A DNA stretch of 64,000 nucleotides from Leptospira vanthielii serovar Holland str. Waz Holland = ATCC 700522. GTDB lineage: Bacteria > Spirochaetota > Leptospiria > Leptospirales > Leptospiraceae. The position numbers and the translations under genes are program-made. Location: assembly GCF_000332455.1 (NCBI RefSeq), contig NZ_AOGY02000077.1, positions 62,001-126,000 of the forward strand, in the 5' to 3' direction. Shown piece by piece: positions 10,158 to 19,085 of this stretch (position 1 is the first letter of the stretch; every line of letters begins with the position of its first letter). Under the pieces are notes generated by a model that was given only the letters and a program-made list of their open reading frames with translations, searched no databases and was not told the origin of the DNA.

Positions 10158-10414
10158 TGCGTATATTTCCCGTATGGTTTTATATAGGTAACTCGAATAT
10201 CTTACAGCAAATAACTGTATTGCGTATATTTCCCGCATGGTTTTATATAGGTAACTCGAATATCTTACAGCAAATAACTGTATTGCGTATATTTCCCGCA
10301 TGGTTTTATATAGGTAACTCGAGTATCTTACAGCAAATAACTGTATTGCGTATATTTCCCGCATGGTTTTATATAGGTAACTCGAATATCTTACTGCGAA
10401 TAACCGCATTGCGT
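10151..10414. repeat. 63-bp tandem repeat array, four full copies plus partial
   Basis: Four near-identical 63-bp units occupy 10151-10213, 10214-10276, 10277-10339 and 10340-10402, with 12 bases of a fifth copy. Middle units differ by single bases; the outer units share variants such as accgcattgcgt. Because 63 is divisible by 3, several frames stay open; on the minus strand each unit encodes a 21-residue block (MREIYAIQLFAVRYSSYLYK region). On the minus strand each unit also contains TTGCTG, 18 bases, TATATA, a promoter-like spacing directed at the lipoprotein gene, and a short TACAG/CTGTA inverted repeat. The array fills almost the whole 299-base gap between the two genes. Confidence 0.92.
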
Positions 10415-10456
10415 TTAAAAACCGACAATACCATGAAAGCTTAGATCTTAGATTCA

Positions 10457-12526
10457 TTAGAACCTGTAACTCCCTGTAAAATAGTAACTGCGGCCGGGCA
10501 GAGGATATCCCACCAAATCTTCAACTCGTTTATCCGATAGGTTACGAACTTCAAACCCTAAAATCAATTCGTTTCCTGTTTCTAAATTTTTATAAGGTAT
10601 GTACTGGATATAGAGGTTCCAAAACTGTCTCGCAGGCAAATAACCTAAGTATTCATTGGTTCGGTCTCTGAAGTTTGCACCAATGTATTGGTATTCTAAT
10701 CCAATTTCTCCAAAGTCCTTGAAAAAAGAGAGTAGGGCACTTCCCTGGCTTTTAGAACGAAGGGGAAGGTATTTTCCATTTAACGCCGGTGATTCGGAAT
10801 AATTTTTTGCATCTTGGTAGGTATAGTTAAAATTAAATTTTATTCCTTTGTTCCAAATTACATTGTGGCTTGTTTCTAATCCGCGAATGAGCGCCTGGTC
10901 CACGTTTTCCGGCCTTAGTGTAAATTGTGAGTTTGGCAAAAACAAAATCATATCATAAATTCTTTTTTGAAAAATGGAAACATCCGATTGTATTTTCCAA
11001 TTGGTATAAGGTTTTGTATTGAGATAAAAACCAAAATCGCCATTTCTACTTTGTTCTGGCCGTAATTGGGAATTTCCTACGATACTTCCTCGTTCCCCAA
11101 ATAACTCTAGAAAGGTGGGAATCCGAAAGTCTTTACTAATATTTGCTAGTGTTCCCAATTCCATATTCTCTTTTTTGATCCAAATGATTTTAATCCCAAA
11201 ACTTGGATTGGTAAATGCTTGTTTTACATAAAAGACATCACTTAGTGGATCGAGTAGTTGGTTTCGAACACCGGTTTCATCCTTTCCAAACCGATCCGCG
11301 TATCGTTCCCAGCGAATTTGGGGGACTAAAAAAAGTCGGTTGGAAAATAGTCTAATTTCATCTTGAAAGGTAACACTCAAAGTATCGCGACGTTTTTTTG
11401 GTTCTTTCCTTTCTGTTTCATGGTTGTAACGTTTTTCATATCTTGTAAAAAACTCTTGTTCTGTTTGAAAGGAAGTTCGAATTATTTGATTGTATTCTAA
11501 TAAGTATAGAGTAGGTGTTAGTTGGAATCCGTATTGGTTGGTTTTTGTAAATGCATTCGGAGTCCCGTAACTAAATTCCGATTTAGGATCAAAAAAATCA
11601 TCTTTGGAAAAGTTACCGTAAGTTTTGGTTTCGAGAGTTAGATTCTGCAATAGAAATTCATTGGTTTCTGTTGTGATGGCAGAAGAGAGTTTGCTGAATA
11701 CACGTTCTACTGAAGCAGTTTGCCTGTTCCCTGGTCCGGGTAACCCCTGTTTTCTGTGGATGTAATCGTTTAGTAAATTGATTTTGGTTTTACCAAATTC
11801 AAACGAGATATTTCCAGTAAAACCTGTCTTTCTAAATTGTGCATTCCTACGAGTGTCAATGGAATCATCGTAAGTATTAAATAAAACAGTCCCTTTGTTA
11901 TTGAGATAACTGAAGTTTTGATCCGAAGTTTCCTGGAGTGCCTGCACAAAATACGAACCACCAATAAATTGGTCCATGTGGGTGACCGTCGCTTTGGCAG
12001 TTTTAAAACTTCCACCCATCAAATTGATTCGAGTGATTGGTTTATCAATTTTAGATTTAGAAACTAAATTGATGGAACCTCCAATGGAAGATCCAGAAAA
12101 TCCAGCCGGTGTTCCTGACTTATAAATCTCAATTTTTTCTAAATTATCAAAGGGTAGGTCTGCTAAATTGATTTCGCCACCCATAGAGTTGTTTATAGGA
12201 ACCCCATTCCAATAGATTTTTGTTTGGTTAGGGTTGGTTCCTCTTAATGACAACGTGGAATAGGAACCAAGTCCACCGTATTGCCTGACTCGAACACCCG
12301 CTTCTCGGTTCAATACGTCGGGTAAGTTCATATAGCGCGTGTTTGTTTGTGATAAATCAATTTCCTTTTGAAATCCAGTTGGGTTTTTTGCAAAATTAGA
12401 ATTTTTTGACTGGTTATCGATATTGGCTCTAATCTCCACCTCTTTCGGGTCTTTGTTTTGTGCGAAGAGAGTGAAGGGTCCGAAACTGAGACAAAGGAGA
12501 AAATATAATTTAAAATTAGAAACCAT
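10457..12526 (-). CDS. TonB-dependent outer-membrane receptor
   Basis: 689 residues with an N-terminal signal peptide (cleavage probably near TLFA-QN). The plug domain (about 45-165) has the characteristic RVRQYGGLGSYSTLSLRG and IYWNGVPINNSMGG segments, followed by a 22-strand-type barrel ending in the aromatic GRSYYFTGSYRF. Such receptors take up siderophores, haem, cobalamin or sugars using energy from TonB. The plug resembles BtuB-like receptors, but the ligand cannot be read from sequence. No metal or cobalamin riboswitch fits in the 82-base upstream gap. The downstream beta-propeller lipoprotein is a likely partner. Confidence 0.88.
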   Translation of the reverse strand: MVSNFKLYFLLCLSFGPFTLFAQNKDPKEVEIRANIDNQSKNSNFAKNPTGFQKEIDLSQTNTRYMNLPDVLNREAGVRVRQYGGLGSYSTLSLRGTNPNQTKIYWNGVPINNSMGGEINLADLPFDNLEKIEIYKSGTPAGFSGSSIGGSINLVSKSKIDKPITRINLMGGSFKTAKATVTHMDQFIGGSYFVQALQETSDQNFSYLNNKGTVLFNTYDDSIDTRRNAQFRKTGFTGNISFEFGKTKINLLNDYIHRKQGLPGPGNRQTASVERVFSKLSSAITTETNEFLLQNLTLETKTYGNFSKDDFFDPKSEFSYGTPNAFTKTNQYGFQLTPTLYLLEYNQIIRTSFQTEQEFFTRYEKRYNHETERKEPKKRRDTLSVTFQDEIRLFSNRLFLVPQIRWERYADRFGKDETGVRNQLLDPLSDVFYVKQAFTNPSFGIKIIWIKKENMELGTLANISKDFRIPTFLELFGERGSIVGNSQLRPEQSRNGDFGFYLNTKPYTNWKIQSDVSIFQKRIYDMILFLPNSQFTLRPENVDQALIRGLETSHNVIWNKGIKFNFNYTYQDAKNYSESPALNGKYLPLRSKSQGSALLSFFKDFGEIGLEYQYIGANFRDRTNEYLGYLPARQFWNLYIQYIPYKNLETGNELILGFEVRNLSDKRVEDLVGYPLPGRSYYFTGSYRF

Positions 12527-12608
12527 GGAGCCTTATTTTCTCGGTACCTGCCAAACTGGAGCATGAAAATTGAGTGTCAATTCCCTAAAGGAAAAAAGCA
12601 TTGTCCCC

Positions 12609-13610
12609 ATGAAGCATTACGACGTATTCGGTGTAGGGAACGCCTTGGTAGATATCATTGCCTTTATAAATCCCAATTTTTTACAAAAACAAAATATCAC
12701 CAAGGGTGTGATGACTCTTGTGGATGAATCCAGGCAAGGTCAAATTCTTGCCGACCTTCACGATGAAAAGAAAGAACTTCGTTCGGGTGGAAGTGCCGCA
12801 AACACAATGATTGCCATAGCAAATTCTGGTGGAACTTGTTGTTATACGGGAAAAGTCACTCATGATACGTATGGTGAATTTTATAAAAAAGATATGGAAG
12901 ACGCAGGTGTTTTATTTGAAACCACTCCTGATGTTAATGGTCATACGGGAACTTGTGTTGTATTGACTACACCCGATGCCGAAAGAACCATGCTTACCAA
13001 TCTTGCCATATCAACATCGCTTGGTCCCAATGATATCGATGTAGAAAACTTAAAAAAAAGTAAGTTTGTTTATGTGGAAGGTTATTTGTGGGATGGTGAT
13101 TCTACAAAAAAAGCAAGTGAACTGACTATGAAAGTGGCAAAGGAAAACAATGTAAAGGTATCTTTTACCTATAGTGATCCTTTTTGTGTAAATCGCACAC
13201 GAGATGAATTCATTCACCTAACAAAAGAATACGTAGATGTTGTTTTTTGTAACACAGAAGAAGGTTTAGCACTAAGCGGTGCAAAAACTGCTGAAGAAGC
13301 TGTCCAGTTTATCTCCAAACTTTGTCCTCTAGTATTTATGACAGCGGGAAAAGAAGGCGCTTACGTTGCTGAAAATGGAAACATAACTCTTGTTCCAGGT
13401 TTTCCTGTAAAACCAATTGATACAACAGGAGCCGGGGATGCCTTTGCCGCAGGAGTTTTGTATGGACTGACCCAAGGGTATTCGTCACAAAAATCTGCTC
13501 GTTGGGGTAACTATGTGGCTTCTCGCATTGTTTGTGAAGTGGGACCTCGTTTGTCTGTTCGCCTAATGGGAAGACAAAACGAAATTTTGGACGGGTTCAA
13601 AGACAAATAA
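12609..13610 (+). CDS. PfkB-family sugar kinase, probable adenosine kinase
   Basis: 333 residues from the ATG at 12609, which gives the typical beginning MKHYDVFGVGNALVDI; an ATG-like earlier start at 12570 (TTG/GTG) would add an atypical 13 residues. Substrate-binding segment LRSGGSAANTM and the C-terminal anion-hole motif DTTGAGDAFAAG (catalytic Asp) are intact. This ribokinase-family protein phosphorylates a nucleoside or sugar with ATP; it best fits adenosine kinase (purine salvage to AMP), but other PfkB substrates are possible. It is divergent from the TonB receptor gene. Confidence 0.82.
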   Translation: MKHYDVFGVGNALVDIIAFINPNFLQKQNITKGVMTLVDESRQGQILADLHDEKKELRSGGSAANTMIAIANSGGTCCYTGKVTHDTYGEFYKKDMEDAGVLFETTPDVNGHTGTCVVLTTPDAERTMLTNLAISTSLGPNDIDVENLKKSKFVYVEGYLWDGDSTKKASELTMKVAKENNVKVSFTYSDPFCVNRTRDEFIHLTKEYVDVVFCNTEEGLALSGAKTAEEAVQFISKLCPLVFMTAGKEGAYVAENGNITLVPGFPVKPIDTTGAGDAFAAGVLYGLTQGYSSQKSARWGNYVASRIVCEVGPRLSVRLMGRQNEILDGFKDK

Positions 13611-13612
13611 AA

Positions 13613-14012
13613 TTAATGATTTTTTTTCGAATCTTCCCAAAGGGTTTGGATTTTTTCAGCAATCTCCAGGGGGGGCAAAGGGTTTTTCAATCACACCGAT
13701 GCCTCCTCTTTTCTGGTATTCCAAAATTTCATTTTTTAAAACACGAGAAGTCATAAAGGCAACAGGGATCTCTTTGGTTTCTGGAAATATTTTTAACTCC
13801 TCAATCAGCTCCATTCCATTCATTCCAGGCATCAATACATCTAACAAGATTAAGTCGGGTTGTAAGATGATTGCTTTTTGTAATCCTTCCGGGCCTGTTT
13901 TTGCAAAACTTACCTGATAGGGTGAGTTGAAATCTAAGGCAATTCGAAGTATTTCCACAATATCTTCTTCGTCTTCAACGATTAACACATGTTCTAATGT
14001 ACGTTCTGTCAT
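13613..14012 (-). pseudogene. Response regulator receiver gene, frameshifted in a G7 tract
   Basis: The uninterrupted frame gives a 118-residue CheY-like receiver (13656-14012) with acidic pocket Glu13-Asp14, phospho-acceptor Asp58 (LILLDVLMPGMNG) and Lys110 in the IEKPF motif. It then runs into APPGDC and stops before the last helix. Removing one base from the run of seven G at 13669-13675 restores a normal end, IAEKIQTLWEDSKKNH, with a stop at 13613-13615. It is therefore a one-base insertion: a sequencing error, recent mutation or slippage switch. The gene follows the histidine kinase with a 4-base overlap and is presumably its output or relay partner. Confidence 0.85.
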
Positions 14013-15520
14013 TGGTTGGATCCAGAAGGAATAAATCCAGGTTTTACAATTGGAAATTCAATAGTAAAAACAGTTCCCTTGTCATCAGAAGTAAAAAATA
14101 TTTTTCCTTTCATTGCTTCGACAAAACCTTTTGTGATGGATAACCCCAGTCCAGAACCTCCCACCAATTTATCCTTAGGTGGTGCTCCTTGGGCAAACCG
14201 GTGAAATAATCTAGGGGCAAAATTAGGATCAATTCCTGGACCATTGTCTTTAATCAATATATGTGCGTGAGTGTCCTTGGGAACTACAGTGATGTATACT
14301 TCTGAAAACTTAGGCGTGTATTTCACTGCATTGGAGATAAGATTGGTGATACAATGATTCAACCTGTCCTCATCTACATAAACAGATGTCGAAGGAAAGT
14401 TATGATCATAGTTCAATAGAACATGGTATTGTTCGGCAAAGGTTCTCATTCCATCTACTGAAACTTGCAAAATTTCTTCTAACCGGTAGGTACGAAATTT
14501 GAAATTGATATTTCCAGAATCCAACGCTTCGATATCGAGTAGGTCTGTGACAAAACGAACGAGTCTTTGTGTGTTTTTACGGCAAATGTTAAGTAAAGAT
14601 TTGGTTTGGTTTGAAAGTTCTCCTGCAACTCCAGCGAGTAACAAATCAATAGAGCCTTTGATGGAAGTCAGAGGTGTTCGCAATTCATGGCTTACCAAAC
14701 TGATAAATTCGTTTTTTAGGGCTTCGGCTTTTTTTCGTTCAGTGATATTTCGAACAATGGCAAGAACATCTTCCTCTCCAGTTTTTGTGAACCGGGCTTC
14801 AAAGTATTTTTCGCCATCATAATCTTCAATGGAATACTCGTAAGTTTTTGTATCCCCAATTTCTAAAACTTGTTCTAATATGGATTCAATTTCTGATAAT
14901 TTTCTAGTCGGAAATAGATTTTCAATTCTTGTGAATCGGATATCTCCTTCATTGTGAGAATCCCAACCTTTAAAATCTGGAAATTCTTTATGATCAATAA
15001 CGGATCCATCTTTGTGAATTCCGTACAATTTGTCCGGAAGGGAATTTAATATAGCTTTGTTTTTTATAAGAACTTGGCTATAATTGTCTTTGGCATTTTT
15101 TTCAGAGGTGACTTCTGTCGCAATGATGATGGTAAAGTTTTCCTGAGGGAAAACCTGTGTATCAAACCATCCTTTGGATTCCAAAAAGAATTCTCCATAC
15201 CGGAATGTTTCCTGATTTTTAATGGCATGGGCCAATTTTTTACCAAATTCGGTGGCATCAATGTTCGGGAACAAATTCCAAATGCTTTGCCCGAGCATCT
15301 CTTTTGCCGACTTTTCCACCATCGCTTCAGCGGAAGAATTTACGTAAGTGTAATTTCCATCCTTATCTAAGACAAAGACGGCATTGGAGCGAGATTCCAG
15401 GATTTTGTCGAGGTATTGGGGGACAAATTTGTGCCAATTCTGTTGCAGAAGTTGCTTTGCATCAAAAAAGCTGTCTTCATCCTTGAAAAAGCTTTTGATT
15501 TTTTCCAGAAATTCATTCAT
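14009..15520 (-). CDS. Soluble PAS-domain sensor histidine kinase
   Basis: 503 residues without a membrane helix. Two PAS-like regions lie at about 35-145 and 150-262, the second ending in the PAC-type VRNITERKKAEAL. HisKA follows with phospho-acceptor His278 (SLVSHELRTPLTS). The HATPase domain shows the N box (LISNAVKYTP), G1 (IKDNGPGID) and G2 (GGSGLGLSI). It autophosphorylates and passes phosphate to a receiver, most simply the response regulator encoded next (4-base overlap). Cytoplasmic location suggests sensing of redox, light or a metabolite through PAS, but no cofactor residue was identified. Confidence 0.9.
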   Translation of the reverse strand: MNEFLEKIKSFFKDEDSFFDAKQLLQQNWHKFVPQYLDKILESRSNAVFVLDKDGNYTYVNSSAEAMVEKSAKEMLGQSIWNLFPNIDATEFGKKLAHAIKNQETFRYGEFFLESKGWFDTQVFPQENFTIIIATEVTSEKNAKDNYSQVLIKNKAILNSLPDKLYGIHKDGSVIDHKEFPDFKGWDSHNEGDIRFTRIENLFPTRKLSEIESILEQVLEIGDTKTYEYSIEDYDGEKYFEARFTKTGEEDVLAIVRNITERKKAEALKNEFISLVSHELRTPLTSIKGSIDLLLAGVAGELSNQTKSLLNICRKNTQRLVRFVTDLLDIEALDSGNINFKFRTYRLEEILQVSVDGMRTFAEQYHVLLNYDHNFPSTSVYVDEDRLNHCITNLISNAVKYTPKFSEVYITVVPKDTHAHILIKDNGPGIDPNFAPRLFHRFAQGAPPKDKLVGGSGLGLSITKGFVEAMKGKIFFTSDDKGTVFTIEFPIVKPGFIPSGSNQ

Positions 15521-15552
15521 AGGTGCAGGTATACGAAAACTAAACCAGAGTT

Positions 15553-16482
15553 ATGATTCAAGTCAGCAATTTATCAAAATTTTACGGCGAAAAACGAGCC
15601 ATCTCAGGGCTTAATTTCAAATTAGAAAAGGGCGAAATCGTCGGTCTCTTGGGCCTTAACGGCGCCGGGAAAACCACTACCATTCGAATCCTTACCGGGT
15701 ATTTGATTCCTAGTGCGGGTGATGCATCCATTGATGGAAAGTCCATCTTTGACTTTCCAATGGAAGCCAAACAGAAAATAGGTTACCTACCAGAGACACC
15801 ACCTCTCTACGAAGACATGACAATCACAGAGTATCTTACTTTTGTGGGTCGGATCAAAAAAATTGAGGATACCAAACTTGGTTCCGAAATTGAAAAGGTT
15901 TTAACCAAAACTAACATTACAAATGTTAAAGATAAGTTGATCGGAACTTTATCTCTTGGTTTTCGCAAACGTGTGGGAATTGCACAAGCAATCCTTGGTG
16001 ATCCAGAAATTGTCATTATGGACGAACCGATTTCTGGACTTGACCCCAAACAAATTGTCGAAATACGAAATTTAATTCGAAGTTTGGCGGGAGATCATAC
16101 TGTTCTTATTTCCAGTCATATCCTAACTGAGATTTATAAAACTTGTGATAAGTTTTTATTTTTACATAAGGGAAGCCTCAAACAAGAATTTTCTTTGTCT
16201 CGTTTAGAGGAAGAAATGAATCGACTTGCCGGATGGGAAGTTGGTCTTTCTGGGAAAAATGCAGATGATCTCCACATCTTCGTGAAATCAGTGATAGGTG
16301 ATGGTGATACTGTGACGGAACTCGGAACCAATAAAGAAGAAATTCAATTTTTGGTGCGAACCACAAATCAAAAACAATTCAAAGAATCTTTGTTTTCGAA
16401 AGCATTGGCTCTTGGAATCCAAATTGAATCTTTAAAAAAACAAGAAGTGTCTTTAGAACAGATTTTTATGGAGAAAATATGA
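15553..16482 (+). CDS. ABC transporter ATP-binding protein, GldA-like
   Basis: 309 residues. Walker A is GLNGAGKTT (about 34-42), signature [13 protein letters not shown], Walker [14 protein letters not shown], and the H-loop region is SSHIL. A C-terminal extension of about 90 residues is typical of ABC-2 type exporters of the GldA/NatA kind. It starts a four-gene operon, overlapping the permease gene by 4 bases. The family name comes from Flavobacterium gliding; leptospires do not glide this way, so the cargo is unknown. Confidence 0.88.
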   Translation: MIQVSNLSKFYGEKRAISGLNFKLEKGEIVGLLGLNGAGKTTTIRILTGYLIPSAGDASIDGKSIFDFPMEAKQKIGYLPETPPLYEDMTITEYLTFVGRIKKIEDTKLGSEIEKVLTKTNITNVKDKLIGTLSLGFRKRVGIAQAILGDPEIVIMDEPISGLDPKQIVEIRNLIRSLAGDHTVLISSHILTEIYKTCDKFLFLHKGSLKQEFSLSRLEEEMNRLAGWEVGLSGKNADDLHIFVKSVIGDGDTVTELGTNKEEIQFLVRTTNQKQFKESLFSKALALGIQIESLKKQEVSLEQIFMEKI

Positions 16483-17210
16483 ACTGGCAATCGGCTGTTT
16501 GGATCTATAAAAAAGAATTACGATTATTTTTTGGAACTTATATGGGGCCTTTGGTTCTCGGCGGAACTGCATTTTTAAATGCACTTTTCGTGATGATTCT
16601 GAATTTTAATGGTACTGCCAATTATGAAATTGCAACCTACATCACCTTCATTTCTTTTATGACAACTATTCTCATTGCAATGGTCATCATTTCTATGGGA
16701 TCGATTGTGGAAGAAAGAAACAAAGGAACCTTGGAATTACTTTTTACATCTCCCATTACCGATTTGGAAATTGTATTTGGTAAATTTCTATTTGGTGTCA
16801 CCGTTTGCGGGATTATCACCATCTTTATCAATGGATTGTTTCCTTTACTTCTTTATTCTTTTTGGAAGGCTCCGTTTTATATGGTAGCTTCAGGAAGTGT
16901 GGGAGTGTTTTTGTTAGGTGTGTTTACCTTTACGATTGGCATGTTTGGATCCAGTCTTGGAAAAAATCAGATGATATCTCTTTTGATATCAGTCCTTATC
17001 ATTTTGACACTTTGGGTAGTTGGATATTTTTCGCATCTATTCCAAGCAACCACAAGAAAGGTTCTCTTTCACTTACATATATTTTCTCACTTTGCTGCTT
17101 TTGCAAAGGGTGTGGTTCCATTGACTGGAATTGTATTTTTCCTTAGCGGAACATTTTTGTTCTTATATCTTACCGTAAAGGTCTTGGAATCCAGGAGATG
17201 GAGGGGATAG
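16479..17210 (+). CDS. ABC-2 type transporter permease, GldF-like
   Basis: 243 residues with six predicted transmembrane helices. Its layout matches ABC-2 permeases, including the short motif [19 protein letters not shown] between helices 2 and 3 that is characteristic of this family. It partners with the ATPase just upstream (4-base overlap) to form an inner-membrane export complex. Substrate unknown. Confidence 0.88.
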   Translation: MNWQSAVWIYKKELRLFFGTYMGPLVLGGTAFLNALFVMILNFNGTANYEIATYITFISFMTTILIAMVIISMGSIVEERNKGTLELLFTSPITDLEIVFGKFLFGVTVCGIITIFINGLFPLLLYSFWKAPFYMVASGSVGVFLLGVFTFTIGMFGSSLGKNQMISLLISVLIILTLWVVGYFSHLFQATTRKVLFHLHIFSHFAAFAKGVVPLTGIVFFLSGTFLFLYLTVKVLESRRWRG

Positions 17211-17213
17211 ACC

Positions 17214-19085
17214 ATGTTTTTAACCGCAGATAGAGTTTTACCATTTATTAGTTTACTTTCACTTTTCGCCTATTTCTTGTTTGATGGGATGGTCGTAGAT
17301 CCTAAAAAAAGAATTCTCTTTTTTGGTGTGGTCTTTTTATTTTTAGCATCAGATACCATTGTTCGTGCCTTTTCCAAAGGATTAAGAAAAGAAGACCAAA
17401 ACCGCTATGTTGCTGCCGCTTTTGGGATTGGTGCTTTTTTATTATCAGTTTTACGTGATTTTCTGGATTTGAAACCGGTAGCAGGAATCAACGAAGAAGT
17501 CAGTGCGATCCCCAAAGTGCGAGAGTTTCTACTACTTTGTGTGGTTCTCTTATCCATCGTCTTTTTACTCCAAATCATTTTACTAGAGATTGGAAAATCT
17601 TCTTTGGAAGCGCAGAGTAATTTAGCAAAATCCAAAAGTTCTCTTTTACAAAATGCTGTTTTGGGGTTTTTGTTTGTTTTGCCGATTTTGGTAGCAGTTA
17701 ATTATTTTGCGATCAAACGAAATTATAACTTTGATTTGAGTAGCCAGGGTAAATTTTCCCTTTCCCAAATTTCTAGAAACCTAATCAAACCAATCACAAA
17801 AGATGTTACTATCACTGCGTTTTATCCGCGTCCTCTGGAAGCCGATGGGCCAGCGAACGGTGATAAACTGGCAGCGTTTGCACTCACACGCGTACGTCCC
17901 GATATTGAAATCCTTTTGGATCAAATCAAAGCAGAAAATTCACACATTACCGTCCAGTTTATTAATGCGGATGTGGAGGTTGATTTGCTAAAAGAGTTTG
18001 GACAGGTTTCGAACGGAACTATTTTTGTTCGTTCAAAGAAACAATCCTTACTTTCCTCTGGAACTCCTTTCGCAGAAGAAAGAGTCATTGCAAAAGAACC
18101 TAAAGATTTGGAAGATCTGGAACGTAAGTTAGTGGGTGCACTTCTCAATGTTACCACAGAACAAAAAAAAGTTTATTTTACAGTCTCCAATGGCGAAAGA
18201 TATGGAATGTCCTTTAAGGCTCTTCCGAATGAACAAGTAAACCGATTTGTTTCTTCTTTGCAGTTTTTGAATTTTAAAGTAGCTGAGTTAGGATATGCAC
18301 AAGGTTGGCCATCCAAATTACCGGAAGATGCTGAAATGCTTGTGGTGCTTGGGCCAACAGTTCCCTTTTCTAAAGAAGCAAAAGACGAACTCACAAAATT
18401 TGTTTTGGAGAAAAATGGAAAACTTCTCATCACTATGGAACCCAAAGGGAATGAAGATTTTGCTTGGTTACTTGCGTCTGCAGGACTTAAATTTAAAACC
18501 TCGCAGTTAATTGAAAGAGAAGAAAAACCAGGATTTGTTGTTGCAAAACGTTTTCCAGACCACAGACTCACCGACTTACTTCAAAAAAAAGATATGGGGG
18601 TTTTGTTTCCTTACAGCGGTTATTTGGAAACAGATACCACCATTCCTTCCCCTTATGCTTTTAAGTCGGAAACTCTACTTGAGTCTGGGTTTGAAGCGTA
18701 TGCCGATGAGAACAAAAATGGGAAATTGGATCCAAATGAAAAAAGAGAAAGTAAAATTCTCTCTATTGTGCTTACACCTAACTCTCTCGCCAGTGACAAA
18801 GCAGGAAAAATCATTTTACACACAGGAACTTCTTGGGTGACAGATCAGTTCATTCCGTACGCTATGAATTCACAATTCTCGACAGTGTCCATCACTGGTT
18901 TGTTCCAAGACGTAGCTGTTGCCGAAATTCCTTTGAAAAAAGAGGAACTCGATACCATCTCCCTTTCCGACAACCAAAAGTTAATGGCATGGGTGATTGG
19001 GGTGTTTTTATTTCCAGGATTCATTTTGGCAGTGGGATCTTACTTTGTCTATTCCAGAAGAAAGAGTTCCATGATTGAAGTATGA
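17214..19085 (+). CDS. GldG-like ABC transporter auxiliary protein
   Basis: 623 residues. Three to four N-terminal helices (within residues 5-160) are followed by a long periplasmic domain and a C-terminal helix (about 595-615). The start of the soluble domain (GKFSLSQISRNLIKPI, then VTITAFYPRP) matches the ABC_transp_aux region of GldG. A good ribosome site, ggagg, precedes the ATG. It is encoded 3 bases after the permease and overlaps the next gene by 4 bases. In other bacteria GldG proteins form the extracytoplasmic part of a GldAFG complex; function here is inferred from family and operon. Confidence 0.8.
   Translation: MFLTADRVLPFISLLSLFAYFLFDGMVVDPKKRILFFGVVFLFLASDTIVRAFSKGLRKEDQNRYVAAAFGIGAFLLSVLRDFLDLKPVAGINEEVSAIPKVREFLLLCVVLLSIVFLLQIILLEIGKSSLEAQSNLAKSKSSLLQNAVLGFLFVLPILVAVNYFAIKRNYNFDLSSQGKFSLSQISRNLIKPITKDVTITAFYPRPLEADGPANGDKLAAFALTRVRPDIEILLDQIKAENSHITVQFINADVEVDLLKEFGQVSNGTIFVRSKKQSLLSSGTPFAEERVIAKEPKDLEDLERKLVGALLNVTTEQKKVYFTVSNGERYGMSFKALPNEQVNRFVSSLQFLNFKVAELGYAQGWPSKLPEDAEMLVVLGPTVPFSKEAKDELTKFVLEKNGKLLITMEPKGNEDFAWLLASAGLKFKTSQLIEREEKPGFVVAKRFPDHRLTDLLQKKDMGVLFPYSGYLETDTTIPSPYAFKSETLLESGFEAYADENKNGKLDPNEKRESKILSIVLTPNSLASDKAGKIILHTGTSWVTDQFIPYAMNSQFSTVSITGLFQDVAVAEIPLKKEELDTISLSDNQKLMAWVIGVFLFPGFILAVGSYFVYSRRKSSMIEV

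Noticed and set aside
10157..10444. Open frame on the plus strand made of repeated FPVWFYIGNSNILQQITVL-type blocks
   Set aside because: It is a frame through the 63-bp repeats and has no independent start, ribosome site or conserved domain.
12527..12608. Search for a cobalamin or metal riboswitch before the TonB receptor
   Set aside because: Only 82 bases separate the divergent genes, too short for such a structure.
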